Source: Bacillota bacterium
GTDB taxonomy: Bacteria; Bacillota; Sulfobacillia; JAIMAT01
Direction of reading: 5' to 3'
Assembly (NCBI GenBank): GCA_029961055.1
Contig: JASBVM010000009.1
Location: 1 to 64,000 of the forward strand
Length of the DNA stretch: 64,000 nt
A program made the position numbers and the translations under genes. Shown piece by piece: positions 17,860 through 28,490 of this stretch (position 1 is its first letter; each line of letters begins with the position of its first letter). The notes under the pieces were generated by a model that was given only the letters and a program-made list of their open reading frames with translations, made no database searches and was not told the origin of the DNA.

Positions 17860-18090
17860 CTAGCGTTCGACAAAGGCCAGCGCCATGGCGACGGCGGCCA
17901 GGACGACGGCCGCCCCCACCGTCACCCGGGAGAGGAAGCGGTCGAGGCCGCTCCGCTTGCCGAAGATCTGTTCGGCGCCGCCGCCGATGGCGCCGGAGAG
18001 ACCGGCGCTCTTCCCCGGCTGGAGCAGCACCACGACGCCGAGGACCACCGACGCCAGGACGAAGAGAACGGTCAGGACGGTGCCCAGCAA
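17860..18090 (-). CDS. secG: Protein translocase subunit SecG
   Basis: A 76-residue inner membrane protein with two hydrophobic helices (about 3-21 and 53-72) joined by the conserved loop VVVLLQPGKSAGLSGAIGGG, typical of SecG. It supports SecYEA-driven preprotein export. The TTG start at 18090 follows GGAGG with eight bases. It is located just before rnr, as in many Bacillota. Confidence 0.95.
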   Translation of the reverse strand: MLGTVLTVLFVLASVVLGVVVLLQPGKSAGLSGAIGGGAEQIFGKRSGLDRFLSRVTVGAAVVLAAVAMALAFVER

Positions 18091-18139
18091 CTCCTACACC
18101 TCCACCTCCAGACAACCGTGCTAGTCTACCATAGCCTGC

Positions 18140-19516
<1,377 letters not shown>

Positions 19517-21166
19517 TCACCGCCGCCGGGAGGCCGCGGTCGCGGTCCCGGCGCCGTCGACGGGGCCGTCGCCCTCGCCGCCCGCCAGGAGGTCCCGTCC
19601 CTCCATCGCCTCCGGCCGCGGCAGCCCCAGGAGGCCCAGGGCGGTGGGCGCCACGTCGCGCAGCCCACCCGGCGCCAGCTCGCGGGGCTTCTCGCCGGGA
19701 ACCACGGCGATGAAGGGGACCGGGTTGCTGGTATGCGCCGTGTGGGGCTGGCCGGTGGCCTCGTCCAGCATCTCCTCGGCGTTGCCGTGGTCGGCCGTGA
19801 CCAGGACGGCACCCTGCCGCTCCAGGGCCGCCTCCACCACCTCGCCGACGCAGCCGTCCACCGTCTCCACCGCCCGCACCGCCGCGTCGAAGTCGCCGGT
19901 GTGACCGACCATGTCGGCGTTGGCGAAGTTGAGGACCACCAGCCGGTACTCCCGGGCCGCCAGCGCTCCGCGCAGCCTCTCCGCGATCTCCGGCGCGCTC
20001 ATCTCCGGCTTCAGGTCGTAGGTGGCCACCTTGGGGGAGGGGACGAGGATCCGGTCCTCTCCCTCGAACTGGCGTTCCTCCCCGCCGTTGAAGAAATAGG
20101 TGACGTGCGCGTACTTCTCCGTCTCGGCGATGCGCAGCTGCCGCCCGCCCGCCCGCGCCACCAGCTCGCCCAGCGTGTCCGCCAGGTCGGGCTTGGGGAA
20201 GGCGACCGGGAGCGCCAGCCCCTCCTCGTAGCGCGTCATCGTGACGAAGCGAAGGTCGAGGCGCTCCACGGGGAAGGGGTCGAAGTGGGCGTCGGTCAGG
20301 GCGTGCGTCAGCTGGCGCGCCCGGTCGGCGCGGAAGTTGAAGAAGATGACGCCGTCGCCGGGGCGGATGCGACCCAGGGGCCGGCCGTCCAGGCGCTCCG
20401 GCGTGACCACCGTCGGCTGGACGAACTCGTCGCCCTCGCCGCGCTCGTAGGCGGCGTGGAGCGCGGCCACGGGGTCCGGGGCGGTCAGGCCGCGGCCCTC
20501 CACCAGCGCCCGGTAGGCGCGCTCGGTCCGCTCCCAGCGCCGGTCCCGGTCCATGGCGTAGTAGCGGCCGCTCACCGTGGCGATGCCGGGGAAGCCCAGG
20601 CTCTCCGCCTTCTCCTGCGCCTCGCGCAGGAAGGGCTCGGCGCTCCGGGGCGGGGTGTCGCGCCCGTCCAGGAAGGCGTGCACACAGACCTGGCGGAGCC
20701 CAACCCGGGCTGCCATCTCCAGCAATGCCAGCAGGTGGCGGATGTGGCTGTGGACGCCGCCGTCCGAGAGGAGGCCGAGGAGGTGAAGAACATGGCCGGA
20801 GGCGCGGGTCTCCTCCATCACCTGGCGCAGGACCGGGTTGGTGAAGAAGCTTCCTTCGCGGATGGCGCGGTCGATGCGGACCAGGTCCTGCCAGACGATC
20901 CTTCCCGCGCCGATGGTCAGGTGGCCTACATTGGAGTTCCCCATCTGTCCCGCGGTCAGCCCCACCGCCTCGCCGGAGGCGTCGAGCCGGGTATGGGGGT
21001 AGTCGCGCCAGAGCCGGTCCATCACCGGCGTCCGGGCGGCCAGGATGGCGTTCCCCCGGGCCGAGCGGCGGATGCCCCAACCGTCCAGCACCATCACCAC
21101 GACAGGCCCCCGGACCGGCCGGGGGTCTCTCTCCCTCTCTCCCTCTTCGCTCACGCCCGCTCTCAC
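19517..21166 (-). CDS. gpmI: 2,3-bisphosphoglycerate-independent phosphoglycerate mutase
   Basis: A 549-residue Mn-dependent mutase of the alkaline phosphatase superfamily, interconverting 3- and 2-phosphoglycerate. Key sites: VVVMVLDGWGIR (metal Asp), the phosphoserine loop in MGNSNVGHLTIGAGR, HAFLDGRDTPP, NFRADRARQLT, MVGHTGDFDAAV and VTADHGNAEEM. The start is a GTG at 21166 overlapping the tpiA stop (GTGA). The C-terminus is extended by about 20 residues rich in Gly and Ala. In spore formers this enzyme type is pH sensitive and helps hold 3-phosphoglycerate in spores. Confidence 0.97.
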   Translation of the reverse strand: MRAGVSEEGERERDPRPVRGPVVVMVLDGWGIRRSARGNAILAARTPVMDRLWRDYPHTRLDASGEAVGLTAGQMGNSNVGHLTIGAGRIVWQDLVRIDRAIREGSFFTNPVLRQVMEETRASGHVLHLLGLLSDGGVHSHIRHLLALLEMAARVGLRQVCVHAFLDGRDTPPRSAEPFLREAQEKAESLGFPGIATVSGRYYAMDRDRRWERTERAYRALVEGRGLTAPDPVAALHAAYERGEGDEFVQPTVVTPERLDGRPLGRIRPGDGVIFFNFRADRARQLTHALTDAHFDPFPVERLDLRFVTMTRYEEGLALPVAFPKPDLADTLGELVARAGGRQLRIAETEKYAHVTYFFNGGEERQFEGEDRILVPSPKVATYDLKPEMSAPEIAERLRGALAAREYRLVVLNFANADMVGHTGDFDAAVRAVETVDGCVGEVVEAALERQGAVLVTADHGNAEEMLDEATGQPHTAHTSNPVPFIAVVPGEKPRELAPGGLRDVAPTALGLLGLPRPEAMEGRDLLAGGEGDGPVDGAGTATAASRRR

Positions 21167-21978
21167 CCGCCCCGGGCCGCCGCGGCGGCGACGATGGCCG
21201 CGAATTCCGCGGCCTCCAGGCTTGCCCCGCCGACCAGCGCCCCGTCGATCTCGGGATGCCCGAGGAAGCCGGCCGCGTTGGCGGCCTTGACGCTTCCTCC
21301 GTAGAGCACCCGCAGCTGCGAAGCTTCCTCTTCGGCTCCGAGCCAGCGCGCGGCGAGCTGCCGGATCCGCGCCGCCACCTCGCCGGCGTCGGCGGGCTGC
21401 GCCGCGCGGCCGGTGCCGATGGCCCAGACCGGCTCGTACGCCACCACCACCCGCTCCAGCGCCCCCGCGCCGAGCCCGGCCAGCGCGGCCGCCAGCTGCC
21501 GCGCCACCACGGCCTCCGTCCGCCCGGCATCCCGCTCCTCCGCCGTCTCGCCGACGCAGAGGATGGGGCGGAGCCCCGCCTCCAGCGCCACCGCCAGCTT
21601 CCGCTGGACGGTGGCGTCGTCCTCGCCGTAGATCAGCCGCCGTTCGGAATGGCCCACGATCACCCAGTCCGCGCCCGCCCCCCGCAGCATGCCGGCCGAG
21701 ATCGCACCGGTGAAGGCCCCCGCCGGCCTCGGGTCCACGTCCTGGGCCCCCAGGGCCAGCCCCGAGCGGGCCAGCGCCTCGCCGGCGGCCGCGAGCCCCG
21801 TGAAAGGCGGGCAGAGGACCACCTCGGGCCGGCCGGCGCGCCCCGGGTCCAGGCCGCGCAGTTCCAGCTCCCTGCGCACCGCCGCCGCCAGCTCGCGAGC
21901 CTCCTGGGGCGCACCGCGGTTCATCTTCCAGTTGGCGGCCACCAGCGGCCGCCTGGTCGCGCGGCCGATCTCAGGCAT
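21163..21978 (-). CDS. tpiA: Triosephosphate isomerase
   Basis: A 271-residue TIM barrel interconverting dihydroxyacetone phosphate and glyceraldehyde 3-phosphate. The catalytic residues are in AANWKMN (Lys), VGHSERR (His) and VAYEPVWAIGTG (Glu). The phosphate loop LYGGSVKAANA and GALVGGASLEA close the barrel. The ATG at 21978 overlaps the end of pgk by eight bases, and the stop overlaps the gpmI start, so the three are tightly coupled. Confidence 0.98.
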   Translation of the reverse strand: MPEIGRATRRPLVAANWKMNRGAPQEARELAAAVRRELELRGLDPGRAGRPEVVLCPPFTGLAAAGEALARSGLALGAQDVDPRPAGAFTGAISAGMLRGAGADWVIVGHSERRLIYGEDDATVQRKLAVALEAGLRPILCVGETAEERDAGRTEAVVARQLAAALAGLGAGALERVVVAYEPVWAIGTGRAAQPADAGEVAARIRQLAARWLGAEEEASQLRVLYGGSVKAANAAGFLGHPEIDGALVGGASLEAAEFAAIVAAAAARGG

Positions 21979-23149
21979 CGGCCAGCGCCTCGATCCCGGG
22001 CAGCGACTTCCCCTCCACGAACTCGAGGGAGGCGCCGCCGCCTGTGGAGACGTGGTCGAAGCGGTCGGCCAGGTCCAGCTCGTCCACCACGCGCACCGAG
22101 TCGCCCCCGCCCACCACCTTGTAGGCGGGGGTCCGGGCGATGACCTCGGCGATGCGACGCGTCCCCTGGGCGAACTCGTACCACTCGGTGACGCCCAGCG
22201 GCCCGTTCCAGAAGATGGTCTTCGCCTTGCGGATCTCGGCGCTGAAGCGCTCGACCGTCCTGGGGCCGATGTCCATCGCCACCCACGTCTCGGGCACCGC
22301 GTCCACCATCACCACCTGGTGGTCGGCCGTCTCCTCGAAGAAGTCGCCCACCACCAGGTCGATGGGGAACTGGAGCTCGTGGCCGATGGCGTCGGCGCGG
22401 TGGACCAGCGCCCGGGCCTCGCCCGCCAGCTCCGGCTCCACCAGGGACTTGCCCATCCTGTGCCCCAGCGCGAGCAGGAAGGTGTTGGCCATCCCCCCGC
22501 CCATCAGCATGACGTCCGCCTTCTCCAGGAGGGCCCGCAGGATGGGCAGCTTGTCCTTCACCTTGGCGCCGCCCACCACCACCACGTAGGGGTGCTCCGG
22601 CTCGAAGAGCTTGGAGAGGCCCTGGATCTCCCTCTCCATCAGGAAGCCGGCCACGCCCTCGAGCCGGCTTCCCACCCCGGCGGTGCTGGCGTGGGCGCGG
22701 TGCGAGGAGCCGAAGGCGTCGTTCACCCAGAGGTCGCCGAGTCGTGCCAGCGCCTCCACGTACTGCGGGTCGTTCCTCTCCTCGCCGATATGGAAGCGGA
22801 GGTTCTCCAGCAGCAGGATCTCGCCCGGCTGGAGCCGCGCCACCATCGCCTCCACCTCGGGGCCGACGCTGTCCGGCGCCAGGGGGACCGGACGGCCGAG
22901 CAGCTCGCCCAGCCGGCGGGCCACCGGGGCCATGCTCAGCCCCGGCACCACCTGCCCCTTGGGCCGGCCCAGGTGCGAGCAGGCGACGACGCGCGCCCCG
23001 TGCTCCAGGAGGTAGCGGATCGTGGGCAGCGCCGCGCGGATGCGGGCATCGTCGGCCACCCAGCCTTCCTGGAGGGGGACGTTGAAGTCGACGCGGAGGA
23101 GGACCCGCTTGCCTCGGACGTCGACGTCGCGGACCGTCTTCTTGGCCAT
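21971..23149 (-). CDS. pgk: Phosphoglycerate kinase
   Basis: A 392-residue two-lobed kinase making ATP from 1,3-bisphosphoglycerate. It shows RVDFNVPL, SHLGRPKG, LENLRFHIGEERND, FGSSHRAHAST, VVGGAKVKDKLP, WNGPLGVTE and the C-terminal nucleotide loop VGGGDSVRVV and FDHVSTGGGASLEFVEG. The ATG at 23149 follows GAGGAGG; an ATG-like frame to 23197 is non-conserved. It lies between gap and tpiA in the glycolytic operon. Confidence 0.98.
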   Translation of the reverse strand: MAKKTVRDVDVRGKRVLLRVDFNVPLQEGWVADDARIRAALPTIRYLLEHGARVVACSHLGRPKGQVVPGLSMAPVARRLGELLGRPVPLAPDSVGPEVEAMVARLQPGEILLLENLRFHIGEERNDPQYVEALARLGDLWVNDAFGSSHRAHASTAGVGSRLEGVAGFLMEREIQGLSKLFEPEHPYVVVVGGAKVKDKLPILRALLEKADVMLMGGGMANTFLLALGHRMGKSLVEPELAGEARALVHRADAIGHELQFPIDLVVGDFFEETADHQVVMVDAVPETWVAMDIGPRTVERFSAEIRKAKTIFWNGPLGVTEWYEFAQGTRRIAEVIARTPAYKVVGGGDSVRVVDELDLADRFDHVSTGGGASLEFVEGKSLPGIEALADA

Positions 23150-23224
23150 GGACCTGCACCTCCTCGGCCGGTGGGCCCGGGCGGGCTGCACCGGCATCCG
23201 GCGTCCGCCAGGCGGCCGCCCCGG

Positions 23225-24235
23225 TCAGAGCCCCTTCTTGGCGAGGAAGCGGACGAGGTCGAGCAACCGCGCCGAGTATCCCCACTCGTTGTCGTACCAG
23301 GCGAACGTCTTGACCAGGCGGCCCTCCGTCACCATGGTGGAGAGCTCGTCGATGATGGAGGAGTAAGTGGAGCCCTTGTAGTCCATGGAGACCAGCGGCT
23401 CCCTGCTGACGCCCAGGATGCCCTTCATCGGCCCGGCCGCCCAGCGTTCGAAGGCTTCGTTCACCTCCTCCACGGTGACCTCCCGGGAGAGCTCGGAGAC
23501 CAGGTCGGTGATGGAGACGGTGGGCGTGGGCACGCGCAGCGAGACGCCGTTCAGCTTGCCGTTCAGCTCCGGCATCACCTTCCCGATGGCGCGGGCGGCG
23601 CCGGTGCTGGTGGGGATGATGTTCAGCCCGCCCGCCCGGGCGCGGCGGAGATCCTTGTGGGGCAGGTCGAGGATGCGCTGGTCGTTCGTGTAGGAGTGGA
23701 CGGTGGTCATCAGCCCCCGGACGACGCCGAACTCCTCGTGGAGCACCTTGACCATGGGGGCCAGCGAGTTGGTGGTGCAGCTGGCGTTGGAGACGACGTG
23801 GTGCCTGGCCGGATCGTACTGGTCGTCGTTGACACCCAGGACGAGGGTGATGTCCTCCCCCTTGGCCGGGGCGGAGATGATCACCTTCCTGGCGCCGCCC
23901 TTGTCGATGTGGAGCTGGGCGTGCTCGCGGTCGGTGAAGCGCCCCGTCGACTCGATGACGATGTCGACGCCGTACTCCCGCCACGGGATCTGGCCGGGAT
24001 CGGTGTGCTGGAGGAAGGCAATCCTCCGGTCATCGACCAGGATGTTCCCCCCCTCGGCACGGACGTCGTGCTCCCAGACGCCATAGTTGCTGTCGTACTT
24101 CAGGAGCAGGGCGAACGATGCGACGTCGGCCACGTCGTTGACGGCGACCACCTCCACGTCCCGGTCCTCCCAGGCCTGGCGCGTGAACCGCCGCCCGATG
24201 CTGCCGAAGCCGTTGATACCGACGCGCACGGTCAT
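23225..24235 (-). CDS. gap: Glyceraldehyde-3-phosphate dehydrogenase
   Basis: A 336-residue dehydrogenase. It has [17 protein letters not shown] for NAD binding, the Asp of [10 protein letters not shown] that favours NAD, the catalytic Cys in [22 protein letters not shown], and [14 protein letters not shown] at the end. The ATG at 24235 follows GGGAGGAGG. It heads the operon gap-pgk-tpiA-gpmI-eno. No cggR-like repressor gene precedes it, unlike many Bacillota. A TATAAT lies about 100 bp upstream and a small hairpin lies in the leader. Confidence 0.98.
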   Translation of the reverse strand: MTVRVGINGFGSIGRRFTRQAWEDRDVEVVAVNDVADVASFALLLKYDSNYGVWEHDVRAEGGNILVDDRRIAFLQHTDPGQIPWREYGVDIVIESTGRFTDREHAQLHIDKGGARKVIISAPAKGEDITLVLGVNDDQYDPARHHVVSNASCTTNSLAPMVKVLHEEFGVVRGLMTTVHSYTNDQRILDLPHKDLRRARAGGLNIIPTSTGAARAIGKVMPELNGKLNGVSLRVPTPTVSITDLVSELSREVTVEEVNEAFERWAAGPMKGILGVSREPLVSMDYKGSTYSSIIDELSTMVTEGRLVKTFAWYDNEWGYSARLLDLVRFLAKKGL

Positions 24236-24302
24236 GGTTTCCGGCCTCCTCCCTGCCACGGATCCGATGGGAAGCCCGGACCCGAAATCGAAAGGCTTTT
24301 TC

Positions 24303-24324
24303 GCCTGGTGTCGTTTTTCCAGGC
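24303..24324 (-). promoter_or_regulatory. Leader hairpin of the gap operon
   Basis: Arms GCCTGG (24303-24308 on plus) and CCAGGC (24319-24324) enclose a ten-base A-rich loop in the presumed 5' untranslated region of gap. It could affect mRNA stability; its function is unknown. Confidence 0.3.
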
Positions 24325-24336
24325 CGGTCCTCGCAC

Positions 24337-24342
24337 ATTATA
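24337..24342 (-). promoter_or_regulatory. TATAAT -10 box of the gap operon
   Basis: A perfect -10 box on the minus strand about 100 nt before the gap ATG, in an AT-rich island. No convincing -35 box. Confidence 0.5.
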
Positions 24343-24399
24343 ACCATCGCCCGTAGTCTCCCCGGGCGCCAGGGGAAGCAGGCCGGATCCGCCGGCCGG

Positions 24400-25368
24400 T
24401 CAACCGCCCGGCCGGGCACCGGGCGCGAGCCTGTAGGCCCATCGCGCCAGCGGGCGATGAAGGAGCAGGGCGGGCAGCGCCGCCGCCAGGTTGAGGAGCG
24501 TGTAGGCCACCGCCAGCCTCGCCGCGGGCTCACCCGCCAGCCCCGCCGTCGCCGCCTCCAGCCCCTGGCGCCCCAACAGGAGCCAAGCCAGATCGGCGGC
24601 GAGATTGAAGAGGAGCTGCGCCGCCGCCACCGCCCGGCCCCGCCGGCCCGCCGCCGCCGCCGCGATCAGCGTGTCGGCCACCGTACCCAGATCGTTCCCC
24701 AGCAGGACCGGGAGCGCCTGGCCGAAGCTGAGCAGCCCTGCGCCCAGCAGCTCCTCCAGCAGCCCCACCGTGAAGGCGGAGGAGAAGGCGGCCGCCGTCG
24801 CCGCCACCCCCAGGAGGAAGCCCCGCCCGGCCCCGCCCGCCCCCGTCTCCAGGAGCGTCGCCCAGCGGTCCGCCCCTCCGGTCCCCTCCAGCGCCAGCCG
24901 CGCCGCCTGGCCGAGCAGGTCGAGGCCCGCGAGGAGCGCTCCCGTCGCCGCCGCCGCGCCCGCCGTCGCCCGCCTGGCCGGGCCCCGCAGGCGGCGGAAG
25001 GCCAGGCGGCCCAGCGCCCAGAGCGCCAGCCCCGCCGGCCAGGGCAGCGCCACCGCCATCAGGTGGGCGCTGGCGGTGGAGCCCACGTTGGCGCCCAGGA
25101 CCATCGCCACCGCCGCCGGCAGCTCCAGCACGCCGGCGTCGGCCAGCCCTTCCAGGAGGATCACCCAGGCGCTGGACGAGCCGAGCAGCAGGGTGCCGGC
25201 AAGACCGACCAGGAAGGCGCCCAGGGGCCGCCCGCCCGCCGCCCGCACCGCCCTCGCCAGCCCGGGCGAACCGGCGCCGGCCGCGCCAGCCTCGGACGCC
25301 TGCCGGAGCGCCAGCAGCACCAGGCCCAGGCCCGCCGCCAGCCGCGCCAGCCAGGCGGCCCAGGCCAT
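24400..25368 (-). CDS. NptA-like Na/Pi cotransporter family protein
   Basis: A 322-residue membrane protein with about eight hydrophobic helices arranged as two inverted repeats. Each repeat has the small-residue signature of the Na+/Pi-cotransporter (NptA/PF02690) family: LLGSSSAWVILLEG with VLGANVGSTASAHLMA, and AAFSSAFTVGLLEE with VLLGNDLGTVADTLIA. Usual members read QSSSAT and GxNIGTT, so this copy is a divergent one. No C-terminal PhoU domain. The substrate may be phosphate or another anion, and this is not certain. ATG at 25368. Confidence 0.65.
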   Translation of the reverse strand: MAWAAWLARLAAGLGLVLLALRQASEAGAAGAGSPGLARAVRAAGGRPLGAFLVGLAGTLLLGSSSAWVILLEGLADAGVLELPAAVAMVLGANVGSTASAHLMAVALPWPAGLALWALGRLAFRRLRGPARRATAGAAAATGALLAGLDLLGQAARLALEGTGGADRWATLLETGAGGAGRGFLLGVAATAAAFSSAFTVGLLEELLGAGLLSFGQALPVLLGNDLGTVADTLIAAAAAGRRGRAVAAAQLLFNLAADLAWLLLGRQGLEAATAGLAGEPAARLAVAYTLLNLAAALPALLLHRPLARWAYRLAPGARPGG

Positions 25369-25514
25369 ACCATCGCCCCCGGCCGACGCCTATGCCGGCC
25401 GGCTCCCGGCGAGACCGCGGCGCTGGCAGAAAGGCGTCCTTCCTCCAGATGCCCGGCCTGCACACGGCGCCCTCCTCCCGGGCGGACGCACCCGGCCAGG
25501 GGCGCCGTACAGGC

Positions 25515-26222
25515 TCAGGCCGCCTCTCCGGCGAAGAAGCGCAGCACCTCGTCCAGGTCGCCCCTCCGCTCCACCGGCCGCGCCCGCTCCAGGTTCTTGG
25601 GCAGCCGCTCGACGAAGAAGGTGTGGATGCCCAGCTCCGCCGCCACCATGTCCTGCGCCATGTCGTTGCCCAGCATCCAGCTCTCCTCGGGGCGGGCGCC
25701 CAGGCGCTCGAGGATCTCCCGGTAGTAGCCCAGGTGCGGCTTCGTGTAGTGCATCTCCTCGTACGTCGTGACCAGGCTGAAGGGGAGGTCGTCCAGCCCC
25801 GCCCAGCGCAGCCGCTCCCGGATCGCGGCCTCGGGGAAGACCGGGTCGGTGGCGACCGCCACCTGCCAGCCGGCCGCGAGCGCCGCCTCCACCGCCACCC
25901 GTGCCTCCGGCCAGCGTTCGCTGAAGCCCGAGAGCGCCGGGAAGACCTCTCGGTAGAACCCGTCGATGGCCTCCCGCACGGCCGCCTCCCGCCCGGGCCC
26001 GAGCCCGCGGTAGAAGACCCGCTCGAAGCGCTCGGCGTTCCGCAGCCGGCCGTCAACCGCCTGGTAGAGCGCCGCCAACCCCTCCTCCATCCGCGCCGCC
26101 AGATCCCGCGGCTCCAGGAGCGGGGCCAGGTGACGGCTGAGCGCCTCCATGTAGGGCGGGAAGAAGCGGCCGATGTCGAAGCCGAGCAGCGTCCCATCCA
26201 GATCGAACAGGGCGGTTCTCAC
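25515..26222 (-). CDS. HAD superfamily hydrolase
   Basis: A 235-residue HAD phosphatase. Motif I is LFDLDGTLLGFD with a helical cap at about 20-95, motif II VAVATDP, the Lys of motif III in TKPHLGYY, and motif IV MLGNDMAQDM. The substrate is unknown. The GTG start at 26222 overlaps the stop of the P-loop/Asp23 gene (GTGA), making it the last gene of the trx-hemL-ATPase-HAD operon. Confidence 0.88.
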   Translation of the reverse strand: MRTALFDLDGTLLGFDIGRFFPPYMEALSRHLAPLLEPRDLAARMEEGLAALYQAVDGRLRNAERFERVFYRGLGPGREAAVREAIDGFYREVFPALSGFSERWPEARVAVEAALAAGWQVAVATDPVFPEAAIRERLRWAGLDDLPFSLVTTYEEMHYTKPHLGYYREILERLGARPEESWMLGNDMAQDMVAAELGIHTFFVERLPKNLERARPVERRGDLDEVLRFFAGEAA

Positions 26223-27151
26223 CGCTCGATGCCTCCTTCCTCTCGCGAACCGGGAGGTCGGGGATCCGAGGGCTCCGGCGCGGGGGGTTGCGGCGCGGGC
26301 GGCTGCGTTTCCGGCGGCACCGCCCGGCTCGGCAGGGTCAGGCGGGCCGCGCTCACCTCCACCCCGCCGATGAGGAGCGCGGTCAGCTGCTCCACCCGGG
26401 TGGCCACCCGCTCCTGGACCTGGCGCAGGACGTGGTGGAGGCGGTGCCCGTAGACCAGCTCCAGCTCCAGGGCCAGCTCGATCCGGCCGGAGCGCTGTTC
26501 CACGCGGCAGCGGAGCACCTCCCGGACGCCCGGCACCTGCCTCGCCTCGTAGGCGGCCAGCGAGCGCAGGGCGTGGCGGGAGATGGAGAAGTGACCGAGG
26601 CGGCTGTAGGTCGGCCGGACGACCGACCGCTCCACCCAGGCGGTGCCGTGCCGCCGGAGCCGCAGGAAGAGGACGACGGGGTCGATCAGGTAACCCGGGA
26701 AGCTGCGCCGGACCTCCAGCGTGGGCGCGGGGATCACGTGCCTGCCCGTGCTCTGCCGCTCGCCCAGCGCCTGCCGGATCTCTTCCTCGCTGGCCAGCTC
26801 CTCGATCCGCCGCATGCGCGCCGGCAGGGCCAGGTCGAGGGCGGCACAGATCCGCTCCACCATCGCCTCCGAGGTGCCGATGACCAGGAGCGGCACGCCG
26901 GGCCGGGCGTCCAGGGCGGCCCGCACCTCGGCCCGGTGGGCCGGGTCGCTCAGGATCGCCGTCCGCACGGCGGCGATCAGGTTGGGCGCCCGCTTGGCCG
27001 AACGCCCCGCCACGATCCGCTCCCGCTCGATCAGGAGGCCGTCGTCCAGCAGAAGCGGGCAGCCCAGGTCGTAGGCGAGCTGGGTGGCGCGGTGGCTCTT
27101 GCCGGTCCCCGCCGCACCCACCAGCGCCTCCACCCGCCGCCGGTCGCTCAT
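26219..27151 (-). CDS. P-loop NTPase fused to an Asp23/Gls24-like domain
   Basis: A 310-residue protein of unusual make-up. Residues 1-130 hold a P-loop VGAAGTGKSHRA and a hydrophobic strand GVPLLVIGTSEAMV. A linker of about 60 residues follows. Residues about 195-285 look like an Asp23/Gls24 (DUF322) domain: LGHFSISRHALRSLAAYEA, VPGVREVL, LELELVYGHRLHHVLRQVQE and VEQLTALLIGGVEV. The last 25 residues are Pro-rich. Asp23-type proteins attach to the membrane and respond to envelope stress. What the ATPase part does is unknown. The start ATG at 27151 overlaps the hemL stop (ATGA), and the HAD gene overlaps its end. Confidence 0.75.
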   Translation of the reverse strand: MSDRRRVEALVGAAGTGKSHRATQLAYDLGCPLLLDDGLLIERERIVAGRSAKRAPNLIAAVRTAILSDPAHRAEVRAALDARPGVPLLVIGTSEAMVERICAALDLALPARMRRIEELASEEEIRQALGERQSTGRHVIPAPTLEVRRSFPGYLIDPVVLFLRLRRHGTAWVERSVVRPTYSRLGHFSISRHALRSLAAYEARQVPGVREVLRCRVEQRSGRIELALELELVYGHRLHHVLRQVQERVATRVEQLTALLIGGVEVSAARLTLPSRAVPPETQPPAPQPPAPEPSDPRPPGSREEGGIER

Positions 27152-28449
27152 CCCCGCTCCGCGCGGGCGATCGCCTCCATCACCTCGCCCGCCGCCTCCA
27201 GCGCCCGGTCGATGTCCGCCTCCCCATGCGCCAGGGAGACGAAGTCGCTCTCGAAGGGGGAGGGCGGCAAGTAGACGCCCCGCTCCAGCATGCCGTGGAA
27301 GAAGGCGGCGTACCGCTGGCGGCTGGCCCGTTCCGCGCCCCCCAGGTTGCGCACCGGCTCCGCCGTGAAGAAGGGCGTCGACATGGACCCGCGCCCGTTG
27401 ACCACCAGAGGAAGCCCCGCCGCCTCCGCCGCCGCCCGCAGACCGCGGCGCCACCGCTCGCCCAGCTCCTCCAGGCGCCGGTAGACCCCGGGCCGCTCCA
27501 GCTCGCGAAGCGTGGCCAGGCCCGCAGCCACCGCCAGCGGGTTGCCCGAGAGCGTTCCCGCCTGGTAGACGGGCCCCGTGGGCGCCAGCTGCTCCATCAG
27601 CCGCCGCGGTCCCGCCACCGCCGCCAGCGGCAGCCCGCCACCGATCACCTTGCCCAGGCAGGTCAGGTCGGGTTCGATGCCCAGCTGGTTCTGCACCCCG
27701 CCCCAACCCAGGCGGAAGCCCGTGATCACCTCGTCGAAGATGAGGAGGGCGCCCGCCCGCCGGCTCTCCTCCCGCAGGAGCTCGAGGAAGCCGGGCTCGG
27801 GCTCGACCACGCCCATGTTGCCGGCGACGGGCTCGACGATCACCGCCGCCGTCGCCTCGCCCTGCTCGCGGAAGTAGGCGCGGACCGCCTCCTGGTCGTT
27901 GTACTCGAGGACGCTGGTCTCCTGCGCCAGCGCCGCCGGCACGCCGGGGCTGGACGGAACGCCCAGCGTCAGGGCCCCCGAGCCCGCCTCCACGAGGAGG
28001 CTGTCCGAGTGGCCGTGGTAGCAGCCGCGGAACTTGAGGATCCGGTCGCGCCCGGTCGCCGCCCGGGCGAGGCGGAGGGCGGTCATGGTCGCCTCGGTGC
28101 CGGAGTTGACGAAGCGGACCTGCTCCACCGAGGGGATGGCGCCGGCGATGGTCTCGGCCAGCTCCACCTCGCCCAGGGTCGGAGCCCCGAAGCTGGTACC
28201 GCCCGCGGCCGCCTCCCGGACCGCCTCGACCACCGCCGGGTGGGCGTGGCCCAGGATCAGCGGTCCCCACGAGCAGACGAAGTCCAGGTAGCGGTTGCCG
28301 TCCAGGTCCTCGATCCAGGCGCCCTGCCCGCGGGCGATGAAGGGGGGCTTCCCCCCCACCGCTCCGAAGGCCCGGACCGGGCTCGAGACACCCCCGGGAA
28401 TGCGTTCGGAGGCGCGCTCGAAAGCGGCCTCCGAACGGTACCGTTCCAC
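27148..28449 (-). CDS. hemL: Glutamate-1-semialdehyde 2,1-aminomutase
   Basis: A 433-residue PLP enzyme making 5-aminolevulinate, the first dedicated tetrapyrrole precursor in the C5 pathway. It shows IPGGVSSPVRAFGAVGG, FVCSWGPLILGHAHP, RFVNSGTEATMTALRLAR, YHGHSDSLLVEAGSG, LIFDEVITGFRL and the PLP Lys in LTCLGKVIGGGLPLAAV. The GTG start at 28449 gives the normal family length; a site GGAGGAGG lies twelve bases upstream. It sits 41 bp after the thioredoxin gene and is coupled (ATGA) to the P-loop/Asp23 gene. Confidence 0.96.
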   Translation of the reverse strand: MERYRSEAAFERASERIPGGVSSPVRAFGAVGGKPPFIARGQGAWIEDLDGNRYLDFVCSWGPLILGHAHPAVVEAVREAAAGGTSFGAPTLGEVELAETIAGAIPSVEQVRFVNSGTEATMTALRLARAATGRDRILKFRGCYHGHSDSLLVEAGSGALTLGVPSSPGVPAALAQETSVLEYNDQEAVRAYFREQGEATAAVIVEPVAGNMGVVEPEPGFLELLREESRRAGALLIFDEVITGFRLGWGGVQNQLGIEPDLTCLGKVIGGGLPLAAVAGPRRLMEQLAPTGPVYQAGTLSGNPLAVAAGLATLRELERPGVYRRLEELGERWRRGLRAAAEAAGLPLVVNGRGSMSTPFFTAEPVRNLGGAERASRQRYAAFFHGMLERGVYLPPSPFESDFVSLAHGEADIDRALEAAGEVMEAIARAERG

Positions 28450-28490
28450 CTCGTTCCATGCCTCCTCCGGGTGCCGCGAAGTCGAGCGGG

